A stretch of 47,796 bases of DNA. Origin: Deltaproteobacteria bacterium (lineage in GTDB: Bacteria > Desulfobacterota > Syntrophia > Syntrophales > UBA2210). Both the position numbers and the translations under genes were made by a program. The DNA is taken from positions 1-47,796 of the forward strand of contig JAFDAS010000005.1 of assembly GCA_019313695.1 (NCBI GenBank). The letters run 5' to 3'. This document shows, piece by piece, positions 29,137-38,424 of the stretch; position 1 is the first letter of the stretch; the number at the start of each line of letters is the position of its first letter. Under the pieces are notes generated by a model that saw only the letters and a program-made list of their open reading frames with translations, had not been told where the DNA came from and did not search any database.

Positions 29137-31368
29137 CTATTCCATTCCCGCCTTCAAATGGGTTACATGATCCAGCGCTCTTCGAGAGCCTTTTTCCACG
29201 GAGCTGAGCACTGCCAGGATCTTTTCCTTGTCGGCCTGGTCTCTGTCGATAAGCCCCTCCATTTCCGATATATCCGTTGTAAAAACACGGAATCGATCAA
29301 ACAGCTTGTCGCTCAGATCACTGGAAGCCATATCGGTAAACTTGAAAAGATATTGAAATTTAAGGTTTTCCTTGTAGTCGCCAAGATGGAATATGATTGA
29401 TCGTTCCGTCTCCTGCTTGATCCTCTTCACTCCATCTTTCAAGGCAAGAATTCCCACCTCATTTTTGTTTTGAATCTGCCGTCTGAACAGTTTCTTTATA
29501 ATCTTGACAAAATTATAGAATCCCAGACGCATGACGGCCTCGGCACGCACCCTGGCAGTGTACCGGAGCGGCGAGATGAGGGGCGGAACATTGAGGCCGG
29601 CTCTCTTCCTCAGGTCTTCCATATCGATTGCGTGCATTTCCCCGGGCATATACTCTACTGAAGATATCCCCAGGGTTTTTACTGTCTCCTTATATCTCTG
29701 AAGGGTGTCCTGTATCAGCGCATCATATGAACCGGAGGTCCTGTCGAGCGATCTGACAATCTTCTTCTCTTCCTGTCTGATAAACTGTATCAATGCGGGG
29801 TTGACCGTCTCCGCCATAAAAAGATCAAGATCATGTTTAAAATCCTGAAATACCATATACAGGGCCGTTGAAAATCCCATTCCTTCAAGATCATTCTCAT
29901 TTCTCTCATAATCGGGTTCGTATCTTCTCACAAATCCCTGTATGTTCTTGATCACGGTCCCATAGCGGATATCCAGGAACCCATCCACCTCTCTGCCGAT
30001 CTCATTCTTTGTCTTCCGCGACGCGCCATCCATTGTGTCTTTTATCACCGGCTTCAGCTGTTTCATTTGTCTGCGGGCGTTTTCCATCTTCTTGAAGACA
30101 TCCCCTGCCTCCTTCGAATCTCTTGCCAGGATGTCGCTGTTGACCCCGGCCCAGTCATTCAGGGAGGCCATCATGACCGCAAACCGCTCCAGAGGGTTTT
30201 TCAGGAGAAGCGTAAATCTGTCCAGTGTAAGCTTCTCACGCAATACAGACTCAAACCTCTCACTCTCCAGATCTGAAAACCGCGTAAATTCTTTTTCACT
30301 CTGCCATTGCTCCAACTTTGCCCTGTCTCTGCGGGACACATCCTCCATCCGCCGGAGAAGGTTAAAGAGAGAGGAGATCGTAAATATTGTCGGATCGGGT
30401 TTTATTACCGATATTTCCTCCTCCATTCTCCTGACAAGGACTTTAAGCCCCTCGATGGTTTCATGTTCGTTGAAATCACAGTTTATGACAAAGAATATGT
30501 TCTCCATGAGCCCCATTTTCCTGATCATGGAGAGAAATTTTATATCCGCCTGTCGCACGCCCGTTCGGCTGCTCAGGAGGTATATGATAAGGTGGGTACG
30601 GAGAAGGTGTTCCTGGGTCATTGAAAGGTGACGCGGGTTGGGGGAATCGCTCCCCTGACAATCCGCAATCTCAATGTTATCATAGAGTTCTTCCCCCGAA
30701 GGAATTCTCAATTCAAGATCTCTCAGATAGACCGCGAGGGAGTCATCGCCCGCAAAATCCTTGTGCCTGATAAATTCCGGACCCTCAAAACTCCTCGCCC
30801 CGGCATCAAGAGAGATTACATCTTTTGCGCGGTCATACCCTTTAAGATAAGACATAAGCAGCACACTGTTGGCATCAAGGGTCTCCTGTAAAATGATATT
30901 CTCCGAGCCGAGCGCCTTTAACGCTCTCTCCAGCTCCTTTCGATCCCTTTCACGCCTTATATCAAACTGCCCGTCACCGGAACTTCTGTCGAAAGCGGGG
31001 AGAAATGCCATTGCCTGCCGCATATCCGCGTTTACATCATCCCATGTCTTGAAATCGAGAATCGCCTTCAGAACCGGTCCCCTTCGTATCTTCGTCACGA
31101 TAGATGTCACCACGCCGGCCCCTCGCTTGAGATAATCCCCACCCAGAAAGGCATTTACGAATGTGCTCTTCCCCGATTTTATGGCCCCAACCACGGCTAT
31201 GCGCAGTAAACCCTCATCTATCTGCGCTTCCATGGAACCGCACGTTTTCCCCCATTCATCGAGGGGGAGCCGCGATACGCCGGGAAGCTCCCTCGCGGCA
31301 TCAAAAAGCTCTCTGCTCTCTCCGTTTAGATGAAAGAGATCCTTTTTCATCGAATTAAATGTCTTCAT
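29137..31368 (-). CDS. Dynamin-like large GTPase
   Basis: 743 residues. G1 P-loop 'VVGAIKSGKSTFVNAFLGG' (61-69 core), G2-like Thr in 'GAGVVTSIVTKIRRG', G3 'IADCQGSDSPNPRHLS' (DxxG) and a G4-like 'FFVINCDFNEHE'. Residues beyond ~400 are charged and helical (coiled-coil stalk), with 'FYNFVKIIKKLFRRQIQNK' as a possible membrane-touching patch. Bacterial dynamin-like proteins remodel or protect membranes, and some act in phage defence. No partner dynamin gene is adjacent; the gene follows a nitroreductase gene by 9 bases on the same strand. Role unknown. Confidence 0.82.
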   Translation of the reverse strand: MKTFNSMKKDLFHLNGESRELFDAARELPGVSRLPLDEWGKTCGSMEAQIDEGLLRIAVVGAIKSGKSTFVNAFLGGDYLKRGAGVVTSIVTKIRRGPVLKAILDFKTWDDVNADMRQAMAFLPAFDRSSGDGQFDIRRERDRKELERALKALGSENIILQETLDANSVLLMSYLKGYDRAKDVISLDAGARSFEGPEFIRHKDFAGDDSLAVYLRDLELRIPSGEELYDNIEIADCQGSDSPNPRHLSMTQEHLLRTHLIIYLLSSRTGVRQADIKFLSMIRKMGLMENIFFVINCDFNEHETIEGLKVLVRRMEEEISVIKPDPTIFTISSLFNLLRRMEDVSRRDRAKLEQWQSEKEFTRFSDLESERFESVLREKLTLDRFTLLLKNPLERFAVMMASLNDWAGVNSDILARDSKEAGDVFKKMENARRQMKQLKPVIKDTMDGASRKTKNEIGREVDGFLDIRYGTVIKNIQGFVRRYEPDYERNENDLEGMGFSTALYMVFQDFKHDLDLFMAETVNPALIQFIRQEEKKIVRSLDRTSGSYDALIQDTLQRYKETVKTLGISSVEYMPGEMHAIDMEDLRKRAGLNVPPLISPLRYTARVRAEAVMRLGFYNFVKIIKKLFRRQIQNKNEVGILALKDGVKRIKQETERSIIFHLGDYKENLKFQYLFKFTDMASSDLSDKLFDRFRVFTTDISEMEGLIDRDQADKEKILAVLSSVEKGSRRALDHVTHLKAGME

Positions 31369-31377
31369 TAAAAACCT

Positions 31378-31950
31378 CTATCCGATAATAATATCCTCAA
31401 GCGGGCGTTTCGGTACATGATGAACGCCATCGGCATCTCTCCAGTAGGTTGTGTCCCCGGAAGGAGGGGCATCCTCTATCACCACATCTTCCTTCGGTTT
31501 GCCAAGGGCCACGACAAGCAATATCTCGCAGCTGTCCGGAATGGCGAGCTTTTCTCGAAGCCGGTCCCGTTTTACCGAAGCTATCATGCTGCCTCCCAGA
31601 CCCTTTTCGGTCGCGCCAAGGAGTATGCTCTGGGCCGCTATTCCAACATCATACTTCACGTAGGGATTGCTCAGGCCCTTGTCTCCCAACATGATTATAT
31701 ACGCGGACGGCCGTTCTCCCTCGGAAGGCCCCGGCCAGTCTTTCAGGGAAGCGGCCCAGGCGAGGGTTGGAAATACAGTCGCATTCCTGTCCGGATCGCA
31801 GGACAGTATGTATTTAAGCGGCTGTTTGTTGGCCGCCGACGCGCTCAGCCTGGCAAGATCAACAAGTTCCTTCAACCTATCATGAGCCACGGAAAAACCC
31901 TGGTGGAACCGACGATAACTCCTGTTTTTTGTTATCAAATCTCTTATCAT
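31378..31950 (-). CDS. Nitroreductase family FMN protein
   Basis: 190 residues. 'NRSYRRFHQGFSV' (FMN phosphate-binding Arg-Ser-x-Arg), 'LARLSASAANKQPLKYILS' and 'DVGIAAQSILLGATEKGLGGSMIAS' with 'LLVVALGKPKE' are the usual nitroreductase blocks. It uses FMN and NAD(P)H to reduce nitro compounds, quinones or unknown substrates in the cytoplasm as a dimer. Followed after 9 bases by the dynamin-like gene, with which it may be cotranscribed. Confidence 0.88.
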   Translation of the reverse strand: MIRDLITKNRSYRRFHQGFSVAHDRLKELVDLARLSASAANKQPLKYILSCDPDRNATVFPTLAWAASLKDWPGPSEGERPSAYIIMLGDKGLSNPYVKYDVGIAAQSILLGATEKGLGGSMIASVKRDRLREKLAIPDSCEILLVVALGKPKEDVVIEDAPPSGDTTYWRDADGVHHVPKRPLEDIIIG

Positions 31951-32350
31951 TTTTCATTCCTTTCATTGAGATTCTCCGGTTATCATCCGGGTAATTTTTT
32001 AGAAAGTGCGGAGGATACTAAAACATAAACCATTTAATCTCAAGAGTGTTTATGTTTTGGGAGTTCGCTTCCTTGCTTTTATCGTTTCCTCTCACCCTCG
32101 ACTATCTTCTATTTCGATCGGGGCCTGCGAAGCGGAATTTCAGGAAAAAATAGACACGTTCTCCTTTTACCCTTAAATATCATTTGACTAACCACTTTTA
32201 TCGTGGCAGGCTGAATTTCTCATAAGAACATAAAACACGGGGGGATTCTGCAATGAATGCCCCGCCGGCACATATTGAAGCTCCCCGCAACAGGACAGGA
32301 AGGAAAAAGGGCTTTTCAGAAAAAGTGCAAAGAGTTTAGGGGTTCATCCC
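31951..32350. promoter_or_regulatory. 400-bp divergent intergenic region with an 11-bp inverted repeat
   Basis: It separates the nitroreductase gene (-) from the malic enzyme gene (+). AAAACATAAAC (32020-32030) and GTTTATGTTTT (32048-32058) form a perfect inverted repeat with a 17-base centre, a candidate operator. A 28-codon frame at 32253-32339 behind a GGGGGG stretch has no recognisable product. AGGGG before 32351 serves the malic enzyme start. No clear -35/-10 pair was found. Confidence 0.5.
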
Positions 32351-33715
32351 ATGGCAGAGATAGAAAAATACGCCTACAAAATCACAAGGAAAATACGGGT
32401 CCGGATCCCGGACGTACCCGGTGCCTTTGGCCGAATGGCAACGGAGCTTGGAAAGCATGGCGCCGTGCTGGGCGACATTACAAAAGTGCATCTTACTTCT
32501 CAACATATCACACGGGACGTAATAATGTTTTTCGATGATGAAAAACAGTTTTCAGACACAATGTCCGACCTGAAACGCCTTAAGGGTTATAAAATAATCT
32601 CCATCGAAGACGAAGTCCTGCATATACACCACGGCGGCAAAATAGCCATAACGCCGACGGTAAAGGTGAATACGCTAAGTGATCTGAGAATGATTTATAC
32701 TCCGGGAGTGGCCCAGGCATGCAACTACATCATTGAACATCCTGAAGCGGCACGGGAATATACATCCATCGGCAATTCCGTATGCATCGCCACAAACGGT
32801 TCCGCCGTGTTGGGCCTCGGCGACATCGGCGTCCTCGCGGGAATGCCCGTTATGGAGGGCAAATCGGTCATCCTGAACAAGATGGCGGGCGTAAGTTGCA
32901 TCCCTCTCCTTATAGAAAGCGACAACGCGGACAGGATCGTTGACACGCTTGAAGCAGTATCAAAGACATTCAGTGTTATCATGATAGAGGATATAAAGGC
33001 TCCCCTCTGTTTCGAGGTGGAAGAGAGATTGCAGGAAAGAGTAACTATTCCCGTCTTCCATGATGACCAGCACGGTACGGCGACTGTTATCCTGGCAGCA
33101 CTGCTGAAGGCGTTGCAGGTTGTAGATAAACAAAAGGAAAAGGTGAAAATTATCATCAGCGGCGCGGGCGCGGCGGGAATGGCTACCGGAAGGATGCTCC
33201 TGAAATACGGATTCAGACATATAACCATCTGTGACAGGAAGGGGGCCATCTACAGGGGCAGACCGGAACACATGAACACACACAAGAATTCAATTGCCGA
33301 AATTACCAATAAAACCGGGGAGAGAGGGTTCTTAAAAGAAGTTGTCCGGGGAAAAGATGTTTTTATCGGAGTCTCGTCATCAGGCCTGGTTTCAAAAGAT
33401 ATGGTGCGCGGAATGAATAATGCCCCCATTGTCTTTGCGTTGGCCAACCCTCTTCCCGAAATACATCTTGGAGATGCATTGGAAGCGGGGGCGGCAGTAG
33501 CGCTGGACGGCAGAACGGTAAACAATTGTCTGGTCTTTCCAGGCATTATACGTGGCACACTTGACGCCGGCGCATCAAGGATCACCTATCCCATGAAATT
33601 CAGCGCCGCTGAAACCCTTGCATCTCTGGCAGGCAAGCATGATGTCGTACCAAACTTCATGAACCCCGGAGTACACAAAAAGATAGCGGCCGCGGTAAGG
33701 CGCGCGGCAACGTAA
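32351..33715 (+). CDS. NAD(P)-dependent malic enzyme with N-terminal ACT domain
   Basis: 454 residues. Residues ~12-90 form an ACT domain ('RKIRVRIPDVPGAFGRMATEL'... 'HITRDVIMFFDDEKQ'), likely an amino-acid or effector sensor. The malic enzyme core has 'MIYTPGVAQACNYI', 'NGSAVLGLGDIGVLAGMPVM' + 'GKSVILNKMAGV', 'IMIEDIKAP', 'PVFHDDQHGTA' (metal-binding Asp residues) and Rossmann 'IIISGAGAAGMATGRMLLKYG'. It oxidatively decarboxylates malate to pyruvate in the cytoplasm. The expected lysine is in the 'LNKMAGV' segment. Stand-alone gene. Confidence 0.93.
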   Translation: MAEIEKYAYKITRKIRVRIPDVPGAFGRMATELGKHGAVLGDITKVHLTSQHITRDVIMFFDDEKQFSDTMSDLKRLKGYKIISIEDEVLHIHHGGKIAITPTVKVNTLSDLRMIYTPGVAQACNYIIEHPEAAREYTSIGNSVCIATNGSAVLGLGDIGVLAGMPVMEGKSVILNKMAGVSCIPLLIESDNADRIVDTLEAVSKTFSVIMIEDIKAPLCFEVEERLQERVTIPVFHDDQHGTATVILAALLKALQVVDKQKEKVKIIISGAGAAGMATGRMLLKYGFRHITICDRKGAIYRGRPEHMNTHKNSIAEITNKTGERGFLKEVVRGKDVFIGVSSSGLVSKDMVRGMNNAPIVFALANPLPEIHLGDALEAGAAVALDGRTVNNCLVFPGIIRGTLDAGASRITYPMKFSAAETLASLAGKHDVVPNFMNPGVHKKIAAAVRRAAT

Positions 33716-33813
33716 AGAAGATCGGTAGATCGCAAAAAAATCAACAGCCAAAACCAACCATTAAGGATTGCCCCCGAAGCTCCATGCAATCCCGAGAAAC
33801 AGGAGGTAATGCC

Positions 33814-34983
33814 GTGGTTCATTCCGGAACGATCTTCAGAAAAAGAGAGATACTGTGCTGTCCTGAAGACTTGAAATCTGTTTTTCGAGCAGCTGCCATT
33901 GCGTTATCAATCCTCTCACTCCTCACCTTTGGGGCATGCGCACATATCGAGGTGCCTGACCAGATCGTCGGCCAGTCGGCCGCATATATAGACTGGGGTA
34001 AAAACCCCCCTTCTTCGGCGGATCGGGCAAAGCACGAAATAGAGGGGAAACGCCCATTCGAATGGTGGTACTTCGACGGGCACCTCGATAACGGGCAGAC
34101 CTTTGTCGGTTCCTTCCTCGATCCCAGTTTTGCCACGGGTAAACCCGGAGTCACTTTCTCTCTGTATTCACCCGACTGGTCCGTAGAGTCACACCTACTC
34201 ACCCTTGCCCCGGGGGAGATAAGATCTTCCACCGAAGACGTCTGTGTGGAAACCAGTGCGGGCTTTATACGCCGTCTCAACGATGAAACCTACCACGTCC
34301 GTTGGGAACTGAATAATATCGTGGCGGATTTCAGGCTGACCACGGAAGCCCCCGGCTGGCAACCTTCGGGAGGGAACGGCGTCAACGAATCTCATCTCGA
34401 CTTTTTCTGGGCCGTCCACCAGGCCCGTAATCACATAGAAGGCACTATCACCCGCAATGGTGTCACCACCGAGGTAACCGGAACAGGTTACGCCGATCAC
34501 AACTGGGGTCGTAAAAGGCTGAATGAAATAACACGCCGATGGATTTGGGGGCGTATCATCGCCGATGAATACACCATTATCTACGCCGACGTGGATTATT
34601 ATGACTCTTCCATCAAATCCAGACCATTATACATAGCAAAGGGAAACAAGGTCATAGCAGGAACGGGCAGCCCTGCAATTCGTCAATGGGATTTTGTCAC
34701 ACACTCCGTACTGAAGCGATATTACCCGAAACGGATCGCCATAGATTTTGAAGATGATGGTGTAAAGGCCCATATCAATATCAAGTATAAACGCCTCGTA
34801 GAAAATGTGGATCTCCTCACGGTATCCGGTCTCAGCGGATTATCACATTGGTTGGCACGAACCTTCATTGCCCGCCCAAATTACTTCCGTGTAATCGCCG
34901 ACTATGAAGGAACCATCGAAACGAAAGGTATCAAGGACAGGATATCCGGCGAGTGTCTCTATGAAATAATGGGATTTGAATAG
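33814..34983 (+). CDS. CrtC/AttH-like lipocalin-fold protein, probable lipoprotein
   Basis: 389 residues from GTG 33814, chosen because AGGAGG ends 7 bases before it. After ~20 residues comes a hydrophobic stretch 'AAAIALSILSLLTFGACAH' with a possible lipobox Cys, implying export and lipidation. The mature part has 'RPFEWWYFDGHLDNGQTFVGS', 'GTGYADHNWGRK' and 'RRWIWGRIIADEYTIIYADV', the hallmarks of the CrtC/AttH two-lipocalin family (hydroxyneurosporene synthase-like). Carotenoid hydratase activity is not implied; no carotenoid genes are near. A hydrophobic-ligand or lipid role in the envelope is inferred. Some members are involved in processing of lipid-like substrates. Confidence 0.75.
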   Translation: MVHSGTIFRKREILCCPEDLKSVFRAAAIALSILSLLTFGACAHIEVPDQIVGQSAAYIDWGKNPPSSADRAKHEIEGKRPFEWWYFDGHLDNGQTFVGSFLDPSFATGKPGVTFSLYSPDWSVESHLLTLAPGEIRSSTEDVCVETSAGFIRRLNDETYHVRWELNNIVADFRLTTEAPGWQPSGGNGVNESHLDFFWAVHQARNHIEGTITRNGVTTEVTGTGYADHNWGRKRLNEITRRWIWGRIIADEYTIIYADVDYYDSSIKSRPLYIAKGNKVIAGTGSPAIRQWDFVTHSVLKRYYPKRIAIDFEDDGVKAHINIKYKRLVENVDLLTVSGLSGLSHWLARTFIARPNYFRVIADYEGTIETKGIKDRISGECLYEIMGFE

Positions 34984-35040
34984 AAAATCAAGCGTTTCAG
35001 AACAGTAAGACAAAAAATATCTGCAAGGGCCAAACAATCA

Positions 35041-35069
35041 TTGACAAAGTCCTTTGATATACTGATAAT
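35041..35069 (+). promoter_or_regulatory. Sigma-70-type promoter upstream of the ABC-F gene
   Basis: TTGACA (35041-35046), 17-bp spacer, GATAAT (35064-35069). The leader to 35231 is about 155 nt and contains two Shine-Dalgarno-like runs (AGGAGG near 35105 and GGAGGA near 35129) without a convincing start codon after them. Confidence 0.55.
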
Positions 35070-35230
35070 CAAGCGCGTTTGACATAATTGACATAGAACT
35101 ACACAGGAGGCCACATAGAATATTCTCGGAGGAACCGCTATTCGATCCACGAGATTTGACAATAGCTTGAAATCCATTTGTTCGATCCAACCTGATGGAC
35201 AAATCGTTCCCCCCGATATTTCAACCAAAG

Positions 35231-37186
35231 ATGATTTCACTGCAAAATATATCGAAACAGTACAGCGGAAAATATCTCTTCAGGAATCTTTCTCTCCATA
35301 TAGAAGACGGAAACCGGATTGCCTTCGTGGGACGGAACGGAACAGGCAAATCCACGCTGATGAAGATAATCCTGGGGGAAGTCGAAACGGATTCGGGAAA
35401 AATCATCCAATCCAGATTTAACAGCATAGGTTATCTTCCCCAGGACAGCGTGTATCATACGGGTCGAACCCTTTTCGAAGAAGCGGCAACCGCCTTTGAT
35501 GACCTGAATCGCCTCCATGAAAGAATCAGGGAAATAGGCAATGAAATTTCGGATATCACCTCTATGGAGAGCGGCAACCCCCCGAAATTACAGGGACTTA
35601 TCGATGAGATGGGGCAGGCTCAGAGCATCCTGGAACACCGGGAGGGATACAATATAGAGATAAAGGTAAAGCAGATCCTTTCAGGTCTCGGATTTAATGA
35701 AAAGGACATGTCCCGAATGACAGAGGAGTTCAGCGGTGGCTGGCAGATGAGAATAGCCCTCGCCAAGCTGCTCCTCAGGGAACCGTCTATTCTGCTGCTT
35801 GACGAACCCACCAATCACCTCGATATGGAATCCCTGGAATGGATTGAAGGATATCTTAAATCGTACAGGGGTTCTATCGTGCTGGTATCTCACGACAGCC
35901 GCTTTCTTGACAACCTCGCCGAGAGGGTGATCGAAATATCCATGGGAAAAGCCACCGAATACACCGGCAATTACTCATCCTATCTGACCCAAAAGGCCCA
36001 GCGCCTCGAAATGTTGCAGTCCTCTCTCAGAAACCGGCAGCGCATGATCGACACTACTACACGCTTTATAGAGCGATTTCGTTATAAAAACACCAAGGCA
36101 ACACAGGTACAGAGCCGTATCAAGATGCTCGAAAAGTTAGAGCATATCGAGATAGACAAAGAGGAAAGTTCCATATTTTTCGATTTCCCGGATCCGCCGC
36201 GTGCCGGCAGGGCGGTAATGGAGATAGAAGACCTTACAAAGTCCTACGGCAACCATGTGGTTTTGAAGGAGATATCCCTCACCATCGAGCGCGGAGACAG
36301 AATCGCCCTTCTCGGGGTCAACGGCTCCGGCAAGTCCACTCTCGCGCGTGTCATAGCCGACATAGACACCTTTCAGGATGGCTACAGAAAACCGGGGCAC
36401 AATGCGGTTATTTCTTACTATGCCCAGAACATAGTGGAAGGGCTGGACCCGGATAAGACTGTCTTGCAGACACTTGACATAATCGCCCCTCTCAAATCAC
36501 CCGGAGAGTTGAGAACTCTTCTCGGATGTTTTCTCTTCAGGGATGACGACGTCTTCAAGCCGGTTTCCGTCCTGTCAGGGGGTGAAAAGAGCCGACTTGC
36601 CCTCGCCAAAATGATTCTGAAGCCCGCGAATTTATTAATAATGGACGAGCCGACGAATCACCTCGACGCGCAGTCAAAAGCCATTCTCCAGCGCAGCCTG
36701 AAAAGATTTTCGGGGGCATACGTAATCGTGTCCCACGACAGGGATTTTCTCGCGCCGCTTATAAACAAGGTTGTCGTGCTGACGGACAACAATCTGAACA
36801 TATACCATGGGAATGTTGATGATTATCTGGATAAATATCATAGGGAACAGGAAGACCCCGCCCCCAGAGAAAATCTTCCGGAAAACGGACCCCCGTTACA
36901 TGTTAAAAAAACCCAGAAAAGAATGGCTGCCGAAAACAGACAACAACTGTACAAAAAGCTTAAACCTCTGAAGGGCACGCTGGAGAAAATTGAAAAAGAA
37001 ATAGCCTCTTATGAAAAGAAGAAACTGGCGATAGAAAACTCTTTCTCAGACCAGAATACCTATAAAAACGATGTGTTAATTCAATCCCTTAATATTGAAT
37101 ACTCCCGGATCACCTCCCGGCTCGATTCTCTGTACGATACATGGACGGCAACAGAAGAAGAGATAGGAAAAATTACAGAAGATTAA
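35231..37186 (+). CDS. ABC-F family ATPase (Uup/YbiT/EttA-like)
   Basis: 651 residues from ATG 35231 ('MISLQNISKQYSG', the standard ABC-F opening); an ATG at 35195 adds 12 residues, neither has a good ribosome-binding site. Two ABC domains: Walker A 'GRNGTGKST' (34-42) and 'GVNGSGKST'; signatures 'FSGGWQMRIALAKLL' and 'LSGGEKSRLALAKM'; Walker B 'LLLDEPTNHLD' and 'LLIMDEPTNHLD'. The linker between them and the C-terminal ~90-residue coiled coil ('KKLKPLKGTLEKIEKEIAS') bind ribosome or nucleic acid. No membrane part. ABC-F proteins act on translating ribosomes or, for Uup, in DNA/ribosome maintenance. Confidence 0.93.
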   Translation: MISLQNISKQYSGKYLFRNLSLHIEDGNRIAFVGRNGTGKSTLMKIILGEVETDSGKIIQSRFNSIGYLPQDSVYHTGRTLFEEAATAFDDLNRLHERIREIGNEISDITSMESGNPPKLQGLIDEMGQAQSILEHREGYNIEIKVKQILSGLGFNEKDMSRMTEEFSGGWQMRIALAKLLLREPSILLLDEPTNHLDMESLEWIEGYLKSYRGSIVLVSHDSRFLDNLAERVIEISMGKATEYTGNYSSYLTQKAQRLEMLQSSLRNRQRMIDTTTRFIERFRYKNTKATQVQSRIKMLEKLEHIEIDKEESSIFFDFPDPPRAGRAVMEIEDLTKSYGNHVVLKEISLTIERGDRIALLGVNGSGKSTLARVIADIDTFQDGYRKPGHNAVISYYAQNIVEGLDPDKTVLQTLDIIAPLKSPGELRTLLGCFLFRDDDVFKPVSVLSGGEKSRLALAKMILKPANLLIMDEPTNHLDAQSKAILQRSLKRFSGAYVIVSHDRDFLAPLINKVVVLTDNNLNIYHGNVDDYLDKYHREQEDPAPRENLPENGPPLHVKKTQKRMAAENRQQLYKKLKPLKGTLEKIEKEIASYEKKKLAIENSFSDQNTYKNDVLIQSLNIEYSRITSRLDSLYDTWTATEEEIGKITED

Positions 37187-37253
37187 AATCAGTTGGACTT
37201 CACAGGGCTTTGGAGGTAATATTACTTACATAAAAAGGAAGGAGGGGCACGAC

Positions 37254-37718
37254 ATGTTTAAAGCAAGCAATATTATGACCAGAAAGATCGTTACTGTTTC
37301 TCCTGAAACGGAAATTACCGTGGCCGTAAAGCTGATGTTTAAGCATCACTTCAATGGCCTGCCCGTAGTTGATGAGGCAGGTCGCTTGTTGGGAATTATC
37401 TGCCAGGATGACTTGATCATTCAGCAGAAAAAGGTTCCTCTGCCTTCCTTCTTTACCCTTCTTGATGGTATTATCCCCCTGGTTTCTTATAAGAAGATTG
37501 AAAAAGAAGTGGAAAAGATGGTTGCAACCACTGTGGCCCAGGCCATGACCTCTAACCCGGTAACCGTTGATCCTGAAACCAGCCTGGAAGATATTGCCTC
37601 CCTGATGGTAAAAAATAACGTTCACACGTTACCCGTCCTGGAAAAGGAAAAACTGGTTGGTGTCATAGGCAAAGAGGATATTTTAAGGACCCTCATATCC
37701 AGCGAAGAAGCGGATTGA
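37254..37718 (+). CDS. Tandem CBS-domain protein
   Basis: 154 residues, GGAGGGG upstream. Two CBS motifs: 'MTRKIVTVSPETEITVAVKLM' (first) and 'MTSNPVTVDPETSLEDIASLM' (second), each followed by the hydrophobic strand 'GLPVVDEAGRLLGII' / 'TLPVLEKEKLVGVIG'. Between them is a 50-residue helical insertion. CBS pairs bind adenosine nucleotides and regulate partners. It is 136 bp upstream of the ECF-S gene and probably part of the same transcription unit; function otherwise unknown. Confidence 0.9.
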   Translation: MFKASNIMTRKIVTVSPETEITVAVKLMFKHHFNGLPVVDEAGRLLGIICQDDLIIQQKKVPLPSFFTLLDGIIPLVSYKKIEKEVEKMVATTVAQAMTSNPVTVDPETSLEDIASLMVKNNVHTLPVLEKEKLVGVIGKEDILRTLISSEEAD

Positions 37719-37854
37719 ATCCTGACTTTTCCCGAATGTATCAAAATTGAAGCTCCCGGTGGGTTATGCATAAGGGGTCTCCGGGTTTGTTTGAAATGAT
37801 AAGTTGATAAAGTTTTTTCAAAATCGCCAATATTCACTTTATGGAGGGAGCAAC

Positions 37855-38424
37855 ATGAATACCTTACTGATGTCAACTGGTGAGCTGGTTTTCCCGCGCA
37901 TTTTAAAATTCTCCGATCTTCGTCTCTACACATATGTCGGCATGTTTGTGGCGCTTGATGTGGCGATCCCATGGCTGTGCCATATTATCCATCCTCTGGC
38001 CGGCCCCATGTTTCTTCCCATGTTTTTCTTTGTTTTGTTGGCAGGGATCCTTTTTGGTTGGAGGGCCGGCGTCCTGGTCGGTCTGCTCACGCCCCTTGTA
38101 AGCTATGGCATTTCGGGGATGCCTCTGCCTCAGGTCCTTCCCCGAATCATTACCGAAGCCGCGTTCTATGGCCTTGCAGCCGGTCTTCTCCGCGGACACT
38201 TCAAACTTGGCGTGTTGGCTTCTCTCATCGGTGCAATTATAATAGGACGCCTGGCCGCATTCGCGCAGATGGCGCTTATTCTGGGCGGCTCTCATTCCGC
38301 AATCATGGGCTGGCAGGCGGCAAAACTGGGATGGCCCGGCATCGCGCTTCAGTTGATACTCCTTCCTTTCATACTCTTGTTGCTGGAAAAGCTATGGTCC
38401 AGCCATCAAAATGAAAACCGTTAA
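37855..38424 (+). CDS. ECF transporter S component-like membrane protein
   Basis: 189 residues from ATG 37855 (GGAGGG upstream). About six hydrophobic segments with short loops and the 'FMFLPMFFFVLLAGILFGWRAG'-type region (P-x-F-x-x-x-L-L-A-G) seen in ECF-S proteins; 'YGLAAGLLRGHFKLG' follows. It would bind a vitamin or micronutrient and work with a shared EcfAA'T module, not present here. Substrate unknown. The downstream gene overlaps it by 14 bases, so the two are co-translated. Confidence 0.78.
   Translation: MNTLLMSTGELVFPRILKFSDLRLYTYVGMFVALDVAIPWLCHIIHPLAGPMFLPMFFFVLLAGILFGWRAGVLVGLLTPLVSYGISGMPLPQVLPRIITEAAFYGLAAGLLRGHFKLGVLASLIGAIIIGRLAAFAQMALILGGSHSAIMGWQAAKLGWPGIALQLILLPFILLLLEKLWSSHQNENR

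Noticed and set aside
32253-32339. 28-codon frame behind a GGGGGG run upstream of the malic enzyme gene
   Set aside because: It could be a leader peptide, but composition is uninformative and no attenuator structure was found.
37755-37785. CCCGG/CCGGG stem after the CBS gene as a terminator
   Set aside because: The stem is only 5 bp with a 21-base loop and a poor T-run; read-through into the ECF-S gene is as likely.
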